Source of the DNA: Alkalimonas delamerensis
GTDB taxonomy: Bacteria; Pseudomonadota; Gammaproteobacteria; Enterobacterales; Alteromonadaceae
Length of the DNA: 64,000 nucleotides
Assembly (NCBI RefSeq): GCF_030717955.1
Contig: NZ_JAUZVY010000004.1
Span: forward strand, 124,001-188,000
Direction: 5' to 3'
The position numbers were made by a program, and so were the translations under genes. A model generated the notes under the pieces. That model was not told the origin of the DNA. It saw only the letters and a program-made list of their open reading frames with translations, and did no database searches. Each line of letters starts with the position of its first letter. Within the stretch, counting starts at the first letter, position 1. Shown in pieces: positions 44,620 through 53,465 of the stretch.

Positions 44620-45972
44620 TTATAAAAATGGCGACCAGGCCGGGGATTTAACTTCCCCTTCGGCGGCAGGTAGCCGGGCTTTAAAACGACCATCCATAGA
44701 GACCAATGCCAGCACCTGTTTCGACCCATGCATGGTGCTGTAAATCACCATAGACCCATTCGGGGCAATGCTGGGCGACTCATCCAGGCTGGTGGTGGTC
44801 AGAACCTGCAAAAAGCGGGTCTGTCGATCCATCCGGGCAATCTGGTAACGTCCTCGGTTACGGTGAACCATGACAATGGACTGGCCATCCGGGGTAAAGG
44901 TCCCGGATAAGTTCATCTCACCTTCAAAGGTCAACCGCCTTGTAGTTCCAGTTTGTAAATTTACGCTATAAAGTTGCGGATTACCACCGCGCTCCGAGCT
45001 GAAAATGATCTCTTTGCCATCGGGCGACCAGGCTGGCTCAGTATCGATGGCACGATGATTGGTCACCCGGGTCAATTCTTTTGTTGCGATGTCCATCACA
45101 TAGATTTCGGGGTTGCCATCTTTCGACAACACCAGCGCCATTTTTCGACCATCCGGGCTCCAGGTTGGGGCCCCATTAATGCCCGGGTAACTGCTAAGAA
45201 CGCTGCGCCGGCCAGTGTAGATGTCCTGGATGACAATTTGTGCTTGCCGCTGTTCAAAGGTGACATAAGCCAGTTTGGTGCCATCCGGTGACCAGCTTGG
45301 TGACATCAAAGGCTCCCGTGAGCGCAGTAAAATTTGCTGATTGGCACCGTCGTAATCGGCAACCGCCAACTGAAAAGGAAACTCGGCATCATGCTGCACC
45401 AATACATAAGCTATTTTGGTCAGGAAAGCGCCACGGGTGCCGGTTAAACGTTCATAGACAATGTCGCTGATGCGGTGACCAAATTGACGCACCTGATTGC
45501 TTGCAATGGAAGTGTCTCGTGCGTCCAGCACATAGTCCTGACTTTGCACCAATTGGCCCTGGTTCAGCATCTGCTGGCTCAGGCCTGCATTGCCACGCAC
45601 CACATCAATCAACTCGAAAGAAACCGTGTAACGATCAGGACCAGTTTCACGGATGCTGCCTATCACCAGATGCTCGACCCCTTCTTTTAACCAGGCCGCA
45701 AAATCAACATCACTGGCCTGATAGGGTTGTTGCGGCATCCGCACCCGTGGGATCGGGTTAAACTGACCGCTGCGCATCAAGTCCGCTGCGATCACCTCCG
45801 TGATGGTTTCCGAGGGCGGATTGGTTCCTTCGAATCGAAAAGGCACCACCGCAATCGGCTGCGCCGAATCAATGCCTTCGGTAATCACAATTTCAAGGGC
45901 ACTGCGCGCCTGCACGGTTAGGCTGAGCAATAGCGTCAACAACAAACTGAATTGGATCAAAGTTCTCATCAT
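44620..45972 (-). CDS. tolB: Tol-Pal translocation protein TolB
   Basis: The 450-residue periplasmic protein has a signal peptide (to about VQA, 22), the TolB N-terminal domain (ITEGIDSAQPIAVVPF) and a six-bladed propeller with repeated SWSPDGTKLAYVT, TWSPDGRKMALVL, AWSPDGKEIIFSS and related blades. It binds Pal and frees it on contact with TolA. Its ATG shares one base with the tolA stop (TGATG), so translation is coupled. Confidence 0.96.
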   Translation of the reverse strand: MMRTLIQFSLLLTLLLSLTVQARSALEIVITEGIDSAQPIAVVPFRFEGTNPPSETITEVIAADLMRSGQFNPIPRVRMPQQPYQASDVDFAAWLKEGVEHLVIGSIRETGPDRYTVSFELIDVVRGNAGLSQQMLNQGQLVQSQDYVLDARDTSIASNQVRQFGHRISDIVYERLTGTRGAFLTKIAYVLVQHDAEFPFQLAVADYDGANQQILLRSREPLMSPSWSPDGTKLAYVTFEQRQAQIVIQDIYTGRRSVLSSYPGINGAPTWSPDGRKMALVLSKDGNPEIYVMDIATKELTRVTNHRAIDTEPAWSPDGKEIIFSSERGGNPQLYSVNLQTGTTRRLTFEGEMNLSGTFTPDGQSIVMVHRNRGRYQIARMDRQTRFLQVLTTTSLDESPSIAPNGSMVIYSTMHGSKQVLALVSMDGRFKARLPAAEGEVKSPAWSPFL

Positions 45973-46880
45973 CAAAATTCCGGGATCACCGTTAAGTTAA
46001 TATTACGAAGCTGCTCGTACACGGCCGGGTCGGACGACACCGGCAAAGTGCCGGCACGTTCTACCGCGCGAATGGCCGCATCACACACCAGCTGATCGCC
46101 ACTGACCACACTGGAGTTGGTCACAAAGCCATTGCTGGCCAAACGAATGTTGATACGACACTGACGACCGCGCATCCGCTCATCCACCCGCAAATTTTGC
46201 TGAATGCGGTCGCGGATCATCGCAGTGTAACGCTCAACCTCGGTCACCGTTTGCCGCTGACGGGCCGCTTGCCGGGCCTGAGCCTCACGCTCCAATCGCT
46301 CCTGCAACTCACGCTCCTGCTGAGCACGTAATTGCGCCTCACGCTCACGCTGCTGCCGCTCTGCTTCAGCTCGCTCAGCAGCTTCTTGCTCTTGCCGACG
46401 GCGCTCAGCAGCCGCTCTGGCTTCAGCTTCTGCCTGCTGACGCTGTTGCTCAGCCTGACGAGCACGCTCGGCCTCCTGCTGTTGCTGACGGCGCGCTTCA
46501 GCAGCCGCGGCAGATGCCTGACGCGCAGCTTCATCTTGTTGGCGTCGTTGCTGTTCCAGCCGTCGAATGCGCTGTTCTTCCTCGGCTCGGGCTTGTTCGG
46601 CAGCCCGGGCTCTTCGCTCCAGTTCGGCAATGCGCTGCTGCTCAGCACGCTGAGCTTGCTCACGCTGATCGCGCAGCTGCTGTACCCGCTGATCAAATTG
46701 CTGCTGGTCAATGGCAACGGCTTCTATAGGCGCAGCCGGGGCTGAGCTGGCAGTCACCGTCACCGGCGTAGGCTCAAGGCTGGGTCCGGGTGCAAAGTTA
46801 CTGGCCACCAGAATCAGCACAAAACCAAGATGGAGCAACAGCGACTTCTTTAAAGCTGTTTTAAACTCCGGCTGCATCAT
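45972..46880 (-). CDS. tolA: Tol-Pal energy-transducing protein TolA
   Basis: The 302-residue protein has one N-terminal membrane segment (~11-30), a long helical region of Ala, Arg, Gln and Glu (~50-215) and a compact C-terminal domain (~216-302: VERYTAMIRDRIQQNLRV, CRINIRLASNGFV) that contacts TolB and Pal. Two cysteines in the last domain should form the usual disulfide. The low-complexity helix is the reason several long false reading frames appear on both strands here. It begins 4 bp after tolR. Confidence 0.95.
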   Translation of the reverse strand: MMQPEFKTALKKSLLLHLGFVLILVASNFAPGPSLEPTPVTVTASSAPAAPIEAVAIDQQQFDQRVQQLRDQREQAQRAEQQRIAELERRARAAEQARAEEEQRIRRLEQQRRQQDEAARQASAAAAEARRQQQQEAERARQAEQQRQQAEAEARAAAERRRQEQEAAERAEAERQQREREAQLRAQQERELQERLEREAQARQAARQRQTVTEVERYTAMIRDRIQQNLRVDERMRGRQCRINIRLASNGFVTNSSVVSGDQLVCDAAIRAVERAGTLPVSSDPAVYEQLRNINLTVIPEF

Positions 46881-46883
46881 GGT

Positions 46884-47312
46884 TTAGCCCTCCCCCGGAT
46901 CGGTCATCAGACCCACCGATGGCGCACCTGCATTTTGCAATAAGTTGATCAAACGGATCACGGCGTCGTAGCTGACGGTGTGATCGCCCTTCACAATCAC
47001 CTGAGTACCGGGCTCTATCGTCAACCAGCTGGCGACTTCATTAACCAGCTCGGCCGAGGTGAAAGGACCGTGTTCAGTGCCGTCGTGGTCAAAATAATAA
47101 AGACCTGCTGCATCAACCGTTGCCACCAAGGGCAGCTTGCCGTCGGTCATTTGCTCCAGCGGCTCGGCCGATGAACGGGGCAGCTCGACCTTGACCCCTT
47201 GGGTCAGCATCGGGGTAGTGACCATAAAGATAATCAATAGCACCAGCATCACATCGATGTAAGGCACCACGTTGATCTCTGCCATCATGCGCCGCTTTTT
47301 ACGGATGTACAT
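46884..47312 (-). CDS. tolR: Tol-Pal proton-channel protein TolR
   Basis: The 142-residue protein has one membrane segment with the proton-carrying Asp in MAEINVVPYIDVMLVLLIIF (in part; Asp ~20), then a periplasmic ExbD/TolR domain. It works with TolQ to energise TolA. It overlaps tolQ by one base. The N-terminus MYIRKKRRMMAEINVVP is typical. Confidence 0.95.
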   Translation of the reverse strand: MYIRKKRRMMAEINVVPYIDVMLVLLIIFMVTTPMLTQGVKVELPRSSAEPLEQMTDGKLPLVATVDAAGLYYFDHDGTEHGPFTSAELVNEVASWLTIEPGTQVIVKGDHTVSYDAVIRLINLLQNAGAPSVGLMTDPGEG

Positions 47313-48004
47313 CAGGCCGCTTCTCCGGTATTGCTCACCGCCTGCCGGTGCAAAATATTGGCGAACTCTTCGACGAAGTTGACGTAGCTGCTTTCCAGCA
47401 GCTCAACCTGGTGTGAAAATTTGTTGTAGGCAATTACTGCCGGGATGGCCGCGAACAAACCCATGGCCGTTGCAATCAAGGCCTCAGCAATACCGGGCGC
47501 AACCATGTTCAGGGTGGCTTGCTGTACCGCACCCAGCGCAATAAAGGCATTCATAATGCCCCAGACGGTGCCAAATAAGCCGATGTAAGGACTGATCGAA
47601 CCAACCGTCGCCAGAAACGGCAGATGGGTTTCCAACCGTTCGACTTCGCGCGATAACCCCACCCGCATGGCGCGCTGGGTCCCCTCCATCACAGCACCGG
47701 GCTGACGGCTGCTTTTGTGCAAGCGGACAAACTCTTTAAAACCGGATTTAAACAAGGCTTCAAGGCCGGTCACCTGGCTACGGGCACTGACTTCGGTGTA
47801 CAACTTGGATAAATCAATACCCGACCAAAACTTATCTTCAAAGCGTTTGGCTTCTACGCTGGCCAGCTTCAGAACCTTCTTACGCTGGAAAATCATCGCC
47901 CAGGACACAATGGACATGCCCACCAGAGTTAACATAACCGCTTGCACAATAATGCCTGCTTCAAGCAACAAGCCTAGAACTGATAATTCACCGGAACCGG
48001 ACAC
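47312..48004 (-). CDS. tolQ: Tol-Pal proton-channel protein TolQ
   Basis: The 230-residue protein has three membrane segments and the MotA/TolQ/ExbB signature: VGSISPYIGLFGTVWGIMNA (in part), ALGAVQQATLNMVAPGIAEAL. I start it at GTG 48004 (AGAGGA seven bases upstream), aligning with E. coli TolQ, which also begins with GTG; the longer open frame to 48082 has no homology. It is the first gene of tolQRAB-pal-cpoB. The usual first gene ybgC is absent. Confidence 0.95.
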   Translation of the reverse strand: MSGSGELSVLGLLLEAGIIVQAVMLTLVGMSIVSWAMIFQRKKVLKLASVEAKRFEDKFWSGIDLSKLYTEVSARSQVTGLEALFKSGFKEFVRLHKSSRQPGAVMEGTQRAMRVGLSREVERLETHLPFLATVGSISPYIGLFGTVWGIMNAFIALGAVQQATLNMVAPGIAEALIATAMGLFAAIPAVIAYNKFSHQVELLESSYVNFVEEFANILHRQAVSNTGEAA

Positions 48005-48270
48005 TGGATATTCCTCTGAGAGTTGACGATGTTGATTTATAATTTTGGTTGCTGGAGGCTGAGGCCGCGCAGCACCTATCATAGGGCAGGCCTTTTACGA
48101 ACTCAACAGCTAGCCGGGCATCCTTGTTAAATACTTCCAAACCCGGATAGCAAGGACTTTGCGGACTGAAAAAAGTTGCATCGACTGCGCTGAAAACGCG
48201 TGAAAATACGACCAGCTTCAATGGCTGCTTTATTACCGCTTCATGAATTATATTGGCACCACTGTGGCTT

Positions 48271-48299
48271 TTTATAAAAGGCATAGCAAGGCTCAACAA
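48271..48299 (-). promoter_or_regulatory. Promoter of the tol-pal operon
   Basis: TTGTTG, 17 bp, TATAAA on the minus strand. The start would be near 48264, leaving a ~260-nt leader before tolQ, in which I see no gene but note TCCTTG/CAAGGA inverted segments at 48121-48156. Confidence 0.6.
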
Positions 48300-48400
48300 T
48301 TGCACTATGGGCACTCTAACGATCAGCTTACCTTGGCCGCATGAACAACAGATGAATAAAGCATTATTTTTTCTAATCTGAAAGCGGCAATTTTTCTCGT

Positions 48401-48429
48401 TTGAAGTCTTTACTCTAACTCCCTAGAAT
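48401..48429 (+). promoter_or_regulatory. Sigma-70 promoter of a candidate small RNA
   Basis: TTGAAG (48401-48406), exactly 17 bp, TAGAAT (48424-48429). No coding frame follows it on this strand. Confidence 0.65.
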
Positions 48430-48435
48430 ACCCTC

Positions 48436-48610
48436 GTGTTCTGAGCTAGCGCAAAGTGCAAGGTTCCTGACCTTGCATTAGACCAGTTCACAGAGTGGTA
48501 GAGGTTGGATCTCCCAATCCACTTTATTGCTCGCAGATGTTCCCTGGATTTTATTGAAGCACTTCCTTCAACTTGTTGCATTCGCCCGCTCACTGAGCGG
48601 GCTTTTTTTT
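48436..48610 (+). ncRNA. Candidate structured small RNA, partly tRNA-Gly-like
   Basis: About 175 nt run from the promoter to a perfect terminator. Inside are a 7-bp stem TGCAAGG/CCTTGCA with loop TTCCTGA (48458-48478) and, further on, AGTTCACAGAGTGGTAGAGG, which resembles a tRNA D arm. A 5-bp stem TGGAT/ATCCA with loop CTCCCA follows, like a tRNA-Gly(CCC) anticodon arm one base short. No acceptor or T arm is seen. It could be a regulatory RNA or a decayed tRNA. It does not match 6S, 4.5S, tmRNA, Spot 42 or GlmZ as I remember them. Confidence 0.5.
48584..48610 (+). terminator. Terminator of the candidate small RNA
   Basis: GCCCGCTC/GAGCGGGC with loop ACT followed by eight T. It lies 31 bp from the convergent end of ruvB. 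Confidence 0.9.
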
Positions 48611-48640
48611 AGCTGCCATCTGTACGAAACAGTTCTTATC

Positions 48641-49648
48641 TTAGCTCTCGGGCAAATCAAAGCCAAAATGCTGGTAAGCCCGCGGCGATGCAATGCGCCC
48701 TCTTGGCGTGCGTTGAATAAAGCCTTGCTGAATTAGGAATGGCTCAATGACATCTTCAATGGTGTCTTTCTCTTCACCAATGGCGGCGGCCAGGTTATCC
48801 AGCCCGACCGGGCCACCCATGAACTTTTCGATAATGGCCAGCAACAACTTGCGATCCATGTAATCAAAGCCTTCAGCGTCCACATCCACCATTTGCAGCG
48901 CATCGGCGGCCACCTGCTGCGTCACCTGACCATTGGATTTAACCTGAGCATAATCGCGCACCCGGCGCAGTAGGCGGTTGGCGATACGGGGGGTGCCGCG
49001 TGAACGGCGGGCAATTTCAGTAGCACCGGCCTCATCCAGTACCAGATTCAAAAAGCTGGCTGAGCGCAGGATAATTTGGGTTAGCTCTGAGACTTTGTAA
49101 AACTCCAGCCGCTGCACGATGCCAAAGCGATCTCGCAGCGGTGAGGTTAAGGCACCGGCCCTTGTAGTGGCGCCCACCAGGGTAAAAGGCGGCAAGTCCA
49201 GCTTGATAGAGCGGGCGGCAGGGCCTTCGCCAATCATAATATCGAGCTGGTAATCTTCCATCGCCGGATAGAGTATTTCTTCCACCACTGGGCTTAGCCG
49301 GTGGATCTCATCAATAAAGAGCACATCGTTGGCTTCCAGGTTGGTGAGCAGTGCTGCTAAATCGCCGGCTTTTTCCAGCACCGGGCCGGAAGTGGTTTTG
49401 ATGTTGACCTGCATTTCATTGGCGACAATCATTGCCAGCGTCGTTTTACCCAACCCCGGCGGGCCAAAAATCAGCAAATGATCCAGCGGCTCACCACGGC
49501 CCCGTGCCGCCTCAATAAAAATCGCCATTTGCTCGCGGACATGCTGCTGACCGGTGTAATCCGCCAACAATTTGGGACGAATCGCCCGGTCAATGGCTTC
49601 ATCTTCCCGGCTGGCAGTCGGCTGAATAAAACGGTCGGCTTCAATCAT
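48641..49648 (-). CDS. ruvB: Holliday junction branch migration ATPase RuvB
   Basis: The 335-residue AAA+ ATPase has IRPKLLADYTGQQHVREQM, Walker A GPPGLGKTTLA (~61-71), Walker B VLFIDEIHRLSP, sensor GATTRAGALTSPLRDRFG (in part), RRSRGTPRIANRLLRR and a C-terminal winged helix (PFLIQQGFIQRTPRGR). Two RuvB rings drive branch migration with RuvA. It is 3 bp after ruvA in a ruvC-ruvA-ruvB run. Confidence 0.97.
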   Translation of the reverse strand: MIEADRFIQPTASREDEAIDRAIRPKLLADYTGQQHVREQMAIFIEAARGRGEPLDHLLIFGPPGLGKTTLAMIVANEMQVNIKTTSGPVLEKAGDLAALLTNLEANDVLFIDEIHRLSPVVEEILYPAMEDYQLDIMIGEGPAARSIKLDLPPFTLVGATTRAGALTSPLRDRFGIVQRLEFYKVSELTQIILRSASFLNLVLDEAGATEIARRSRGTPRIANRLLRRVRDYAQVKSNGQVTQQVAADALQMVDVDAEGFDYMDRKLLLAIIEKFMGGPVGLDNLAAAIGEEKDTIEDVIEPFLIQQGFIQRTPRGRIASPRAYQHFGFDLPES

Positions 49649-49651
49649 GGC

Positions 49652-50272
49652 TTACATCATGCTCCTGAGGGCGGCTTTGATCAGCATCTCGCTGCTCATG
49701 TCGTCGGTTTTCACCTGCTGCACGGCTTTGCTGGCTTGCTGCTGAGTATACCCAAGGCTGACCAGGGCACCAAGCGCATCCTGTTCGGCTTGTTCGCTGG
49801 CGGTCAGACTGACCGCAACCGGTTTTAACTGCAAAGTACTGAAAGCACTGTCGGCTGCTGCCATGCCCCAGTCTTTTAATCGGTCTCGCATTTCCACCAG
49901 CAAACGCTCGGCGGTTTTTTTGCCGATGCCCGGTAATTTCACCAGAGTGGATAAATCGTCCAGCTGCACACAGCGCACAAAATCATCGGCGGTTAAACCG
50001 GATAAAATGGTCAATGCCAGCTTAGGTCCAACGCCATTGGCTTTGATCAACTGGCGAAACAAAGCACGCTCGGTCGCGCTGTGAAAACCATACAACAGCT
50101 GCGCATCTTCACGCACCACGAAATGGGTGTAGAGCACCACTTCCTGCTCCAGCTCCGGCAACTGGTAAAAACTGGTCAGCGGCAGCTGCACTTCGTAACC
50201 CACACCGCCGACTTCCAGCAGCACATCCGGGGCTTGTTTTTCCAGTAAGATGCCACGCAATCGTCCTATCAT
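49652..50272 (-). CDS. ruvA: Holliday junction DNA-binding protein RuvA
   Basis: The 206-residue protein has the N-terminal OB domain (MIGRLRGILLEKQAPDVLLE), two helix-hairpin-helix motifs (LIKANGVGPKLALTIL, LVKLPGIGKKTAERLLVEM) and a C-terminal UBA-like domain (~155-206) that contacts RuvB. It binds four-way junctions as a tetramer. Spacing to ruvC is 9 bp. Confidence 0.97.
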   Translation of the reverse strand: MIGRLRGILLEKQAPDVLLEVGGVGYEVQLPLTSFYQLPELEQEVVLYTHFVVREDAQLLYGFHSATERALFRQLIKANGVGPKLALTILSGLTADDFVRCVQLDDLSTLVKLPGIGKKTAERLLVEMRDRLKDWGMAAADSAFSTLQLKPVAVSLTASEQAEQDALGALVSLGYTQQQASKAVQQVKTDDMSSEMLIKAALRSMM

Positions 50273-50281
50273 CAGGGTTCC

Positions 50282-50803
50282 TTATCTTAAGCGGCCACGC
50301 ACGGTTTTGCGGGCCTGGCCGGCCAGACTGATTAAACTTTGCTGAGTATGGCCATGACAAAGCGCCACCGCCAGCGCATCGGCCGCATCAGCCTGTGGCG
50401 TGCCGGGCAGTTTGAGCATGGCTTTGACCATATGTTGCACCTGGGCTTTGTCGGCCGCACCGGTACCAACGACGGCTTGTTTGACCTGACGAGCGGAGTA
50501 TTCAAACACCGGAAGCGCAGCATTGGTCGCAGCCACAATGGCCGCTCCCCGCGCCTGCCCCAGCTTTAACGCCGAGTCGGCATTGCGGGCAATAAAGACC
50601 TGCTCTATGGCAAAGACCGTGGGTTGATGCTGGCAGATAAGCTCGGTCACGGCCTGAAAAATGACTTGCAGGCGCTCGGCCAAATCCGCTTCGGGTAAAC
50701 GAATGCAGCCGCTTGAGCGGTACTCAAAGCGGCTGCCTTGCTGTTGCACCACCCCATAGCCGGTGATACGGCTGCCAGGGTCAATGCCCAGGATAATGGC
50801 CAC
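50282..50803 (-). CDS. ruvC: Holliday junction resolvase RuvC
   Basis: The 173-residue nuclease has the acidic active site starting at Asp7 in ILGIDPGSRITGYGVV, the second acidic residue in FAIEQVF, and DAADALAVALCHGH near the end. It cuts junctions in symmetric pairs. It lies between yebC and ruvA with 2-9 bp gaps. Confidence 0.97.
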   Translation of the reverse strand: MAIILGIDPGSRITGYGVVQQQGSRFEYRSSGCIRLPEADLAERLQVIFQAVTELICQHQPTVFAIEQVFIARNADSALKLGQARGAAIVAATNAALPVFEYSARQVKQAVVGTGAADKAQVQHMVKAMLKLPGTPQADAADALAVALCHGHTQQSLISLAGQARKTVRGRLR

Positions 50804-50805
50804 CC

Positions 50806-51549
50806 TTAGTCCAGGCTCGCCAGCACATCGTCGCTGATTTCGGCGTTGTGAAAGACGTTTTGCACGTCATCCAAATCCTCCAGCGTATCCAGCATTTTGA
50901 GGAATTTTTTCGCTTGCTCCAGATCCAGACTCACCTTGGTGCTGGGCACCTGGGTGATCTCAGCATTGGCCGGGGCAAAGCCTGCCGCGACCAGCGCATC
51001 TTTGACATCGGAGTAGCTGTCCGGCGTGGTCAGCACATCGAATGAATCATCCTCGTTGCGTTGCACGTCTTCGGCACCGGCCTCAAGCGCGGCTTCCATC
51101 AGCGCATCTTCGTCGGTGTCGCTGTCGTACGACAACACCCCCTGCTTGCTGAACAAGTAGGCCACCGAGCCATCGGTACCCAGGTTGCCGCCATTTTTAC
51201 TGAAGGCATTGCGTACATCGCTGACGGTGCGATTGCGGTTGTCGGTCATGGTTTCCACCAGCACCGCCACCCCATTGATGCCGTAACCCTCGTAAAGCAG
51301 CTCGTCGTAATTGTCGCCCTCGGTCGCGCCGGCACCCCGCTTAATAGCGCGATCGATGGTATCGCGGGTCATGTTTTCCGACAGCGCCTTATCGACCGCA
51401 ATCCGTAACCGGGGATTGGAGCTCACCTCAGGGCTGATCCGGGCAGCAACTGTCAGCTCCCGGATGATTTTGGTAAAAATTTTGCCTTTTTTGGCATCTT
51501 GTCTGGCTTTGCGGTGCTTAATATTCGCCCACTTGCTATGACCTGCCAT
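50806..51549 (-). CDS. yebC: YebC/PmpR family translation factor
   Basis: The 247-residue protein begins MAGHSKWANIKHRKARQDAK and shows the family body: VDKALSENMTRDTIDRAIKR, YEGYGINGVAVLVETMTDNR and, near the C-terminus, TLEDLDDVQNVFHNAEI. Long listed as a transcription regulator, YebC proteins have more recently been tied to relief of ribosome stalling at proline stretches. I start at ATG 51549 on family grounds, 2 bp after the aspS stop; the open frame going further overlaps aspS. Confidence 0.95.
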   Translation of the reverse strand: MAGHSKWANIKHRKARQDAKKGKIFTKIIRELTVAARISPEVSSNPRLRIAVDKALSENMTRDTIDRAIKRGAGATEGDNYDELLYEGYGINGVAVLVETMTDNRNRTVSDVRNAFSKNGGNLGTDGSVAYLFSKQGVLSYDSDTDEDALMEAALEAGAEDVQRNEDDSFDVLTTPDSYSDVKDALVAAGFAPANAEITQVPSTKVSLDLEQAKKFLKMLDTLEDLDDVQNVFHNAEISDDVLASLD

Positions 51550-51551
51550 GC

Positions 51552-53312
51552 TTACTCCTTGGTTAGCTCTATCATCAACTCCGCCAGCTGAGCCGGATTG
51601 GCCAGACCCGGTGCATCGGTCAGAGGACAAGCTGCAGTGGTGGTTTTGGGGAAAGCCATCACGTCACGGATTGAGCTAGCACCGGTCATCAGCATCACCA
51701 AGCGATCCAGGCCAAAAGCCAGACCAGCATGCGGCGGTGTACCGTATTTCAGGGCTTCCAGTAAGAAGCCAAATTTCTCGGTGGCTTCATCGTCGCTGAT
51801 GCCAAGCAGGCGGAATACCGTAGCCTGCATCAGCGGATCGTGAATACGGACCGAGCCGCCACCGAGCTCAGTGCCATTCAGTACCATATCATAGGCATTC
51901 GAAAGCGCTTCTGCCGGTGACTGCTCCAGCGCCGCCGGATCCGGATTGACCGGTGAAGTGAAGGGGTGATGAATGGCCATCAGTTGGCCGTCGTCATCCT
52001 GCTCAAACATTGGGAAGTCAACCACCCACAGCGGTTTCCAGCCCTGCTCGGTCAGACCATGTTGCTCACCCAGCTTCAGGCGCAGTGCGCCCATGGCTTC
52101 ACACACCACCGAGTAGCGATCGGCACCAAAGAACAGGATATCACCAGCAGCAGCCTCTGTACGACTCAGGATCTCATTAACGATGTCATCGCTTAAAAAC
52201 TTGGCCACTGGCGACTGCACCCCTTCGATGCCCTGCCCCACAGTTTTCACTTTCATCCAGGCCAGGCCCTTGGCACCATAAATGCCGACAAAATCGGTGT
52301 AACCATCAATGTCTTTGCGGGAAATGGCCTCGGCCTTGCCCGGTACTTTCAGTGCGACCACGCGGCCTTTGGCATCGTTGGCAGGGGCAGAGAAGACTTT
52401 AAACTCAACCTCTTTCACCAGATCGGCGACATCGACAAACTGCATCGGATTGCGCAGATCCGGCTTGTCGGAGCCATACAGGCGCATCGCATCGGCGTAG
52501 GTCATGCGGGGAAAATCGCCGAGGTCGACCTGCAATTGCTGCTGAAACAGCTCGCGGATCATTTGCTCGGTCACCGCCATCACCTGATCGGCGGTCATAA
52601 AAGAGGTTTCGATATCGATCTGAGTAAATTCCGGTTGGCGATCGGCGCGCAAGTCTTCATCACGGAAACACTTGACGATTTGGTAGTAGCGATCCAGCCC
52701 AGACATCATCAGCAATTGCTTAAACAACTGCGGCGATTGCGGCAGCGCAAAAAATTTGCCCTTGTGGGTACGGCTGGGGACCAGATAATCGCGTGCACCC
52801 TCCGGCGTGGCCCGGGTCAGCATCGGGGTTTCCACATCCAAAAAGCCGTGACTGTCCATAAAATTGCGGACAAAGCTGGTTACTTTGGCACGAAACTTTA
52901 ATCGCTCCGTCATCACCGGGCGACGCAAGTCCAGGTAACGGTACTTCAGCCGCTGCTCTTCGCTGTTGTTCTGGTTGGAGTCCAGCGGAATTGGCGCCGA
53001 CTTGCTGAGGATTTGCAGGGTTTTGGCATAGACTTCGACTTCACCGGTCGCCATCTCTGCATTGACCTGAGAAGCCGGCCGAGCCCGAACTTTGCCGCTG
53101 ACCTGAATGCAGAATTCGTTGCGCAGGGTATAGGCTGTTTCGAACAGGGCTTTTTCATCGGGATCGAACACCACCTGCACCAGGCCTTCACGGTCACGCA
53201 AGTCCAAAAAAATCAGGCCACCCAGATCGCGGCGACGATTGACCCAACCACACAATGTAACTTCTGTATCGACCTGCGACGCGGTTAAGGAACCGCAATA
53301 ATGACTGCGCAT
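51552..53312 (-). CDS. aspS: Aspartate--tRNA ligase
   Basis: The 586-residue class II synthetase has an N-terminal OB anticodon-binding domain (MRSHYCGSLTASQVDTEVTL, then RRDLGGLIFLDLRDREGLVQ), motif 2 around FRDEDLRADRQPEFTQID, the bacterial GAD insertion (~290-420) and motif 3 GLAFGLDRLVMLMTG. The length equals E. coli AspRS (590). I start at ATG 53312; the frame continues 128 codons upstream but through the promoter and without homology. It heads the aspS-yebC-ruvCAB run. Confidence 0.96.
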   Translation of the reverse strand: MRSHYCGSLTASQVDTEVTLCGWVNRRRDLGGLIFLDLRDREGLVQVVFDPDEKALFETAYTLRNEFCIQVSGKVRARPASQVNAEMATGEVEVYAKTLQILSKSAPIPLDSNQNNSEEQRLKYRYLDLRRPVMTERLKFRAKVTSFVRNFMDSHGFLDVETPMLTRATPEGARDYLVPSRTHKGKFFALPQSPQLFKQLLMMSGLDRYYQIVKCFRDEDLRADRQPEFTQIDIETSFMTADQVMAVTEQMIRELFQQQLQVDLGDFPRMTYADAMRLYGSDKPDLRNPMQFVDVADLVKEVEFKVFSAPANDAKGRVVALKVPGKAEAISRKDIDGYTDFVGIYGAKGLAWMKVKTVGQGIEGVQSPVAKFLSDDIVNEILSRTEAAAGDILFFGADRYSVVCEAMGALRLKLGEQHGLTEQGWKPLWVVDFPMFEQDDDGQLMAIHHPFTSPVNPDPAALEQSPAEALSNAYDMVLNGTELGGGSVRIHDPLMQATVFRLLGISDDEATEKFGFLLEALKYGTPPHAGLAFGLDRLVMLMTGASSIRDVMAFPKTTTAACPLTDAPGLANPAQLAELMIELTKE

Positions 53313-53388
53313 GCATTCAATCCTTTCGAAAAACTGCCAAAAAAGCCTGCCGGGCGATGAACGCGCACTCAGGCATGGATGGGACGGT

Positions 53389-53416
53389 ATTATAAAGAAA
53401 ACAGCAGCAATGTCAC
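53389..53416 (-). promoter_or_regulatory. Promoter of aspS
   Basis: GTGACA, 16 bp, TATAAT on the minus strand, about 75 bp before the aspS ATG. On the other strand TGC-TATGAT (53430-53438) is an extended -10 for the divergent DUF72 gene. Confidence 0.65.
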
Positions 53417-53465
53417 TGCCTGCGCCTTCTGCTATGATGGCATTTTTTGTCAGAAGGAGCCGCGG

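Noticed and set aside
46244..46745. Long frames on both strands across tolA
   Set aside because: They arise from the repetitive Ala/Arg/Gln/Glu codons of the TolA helix and have no independent signals.
47988..48314. 108-codon minus-strand frame upstream of tolQ as a candidate ybgC
   Set aside because: It lacks any hot-dog thioesterase motif, overlaps the tolQ start in another frame and lies in the operon leader.
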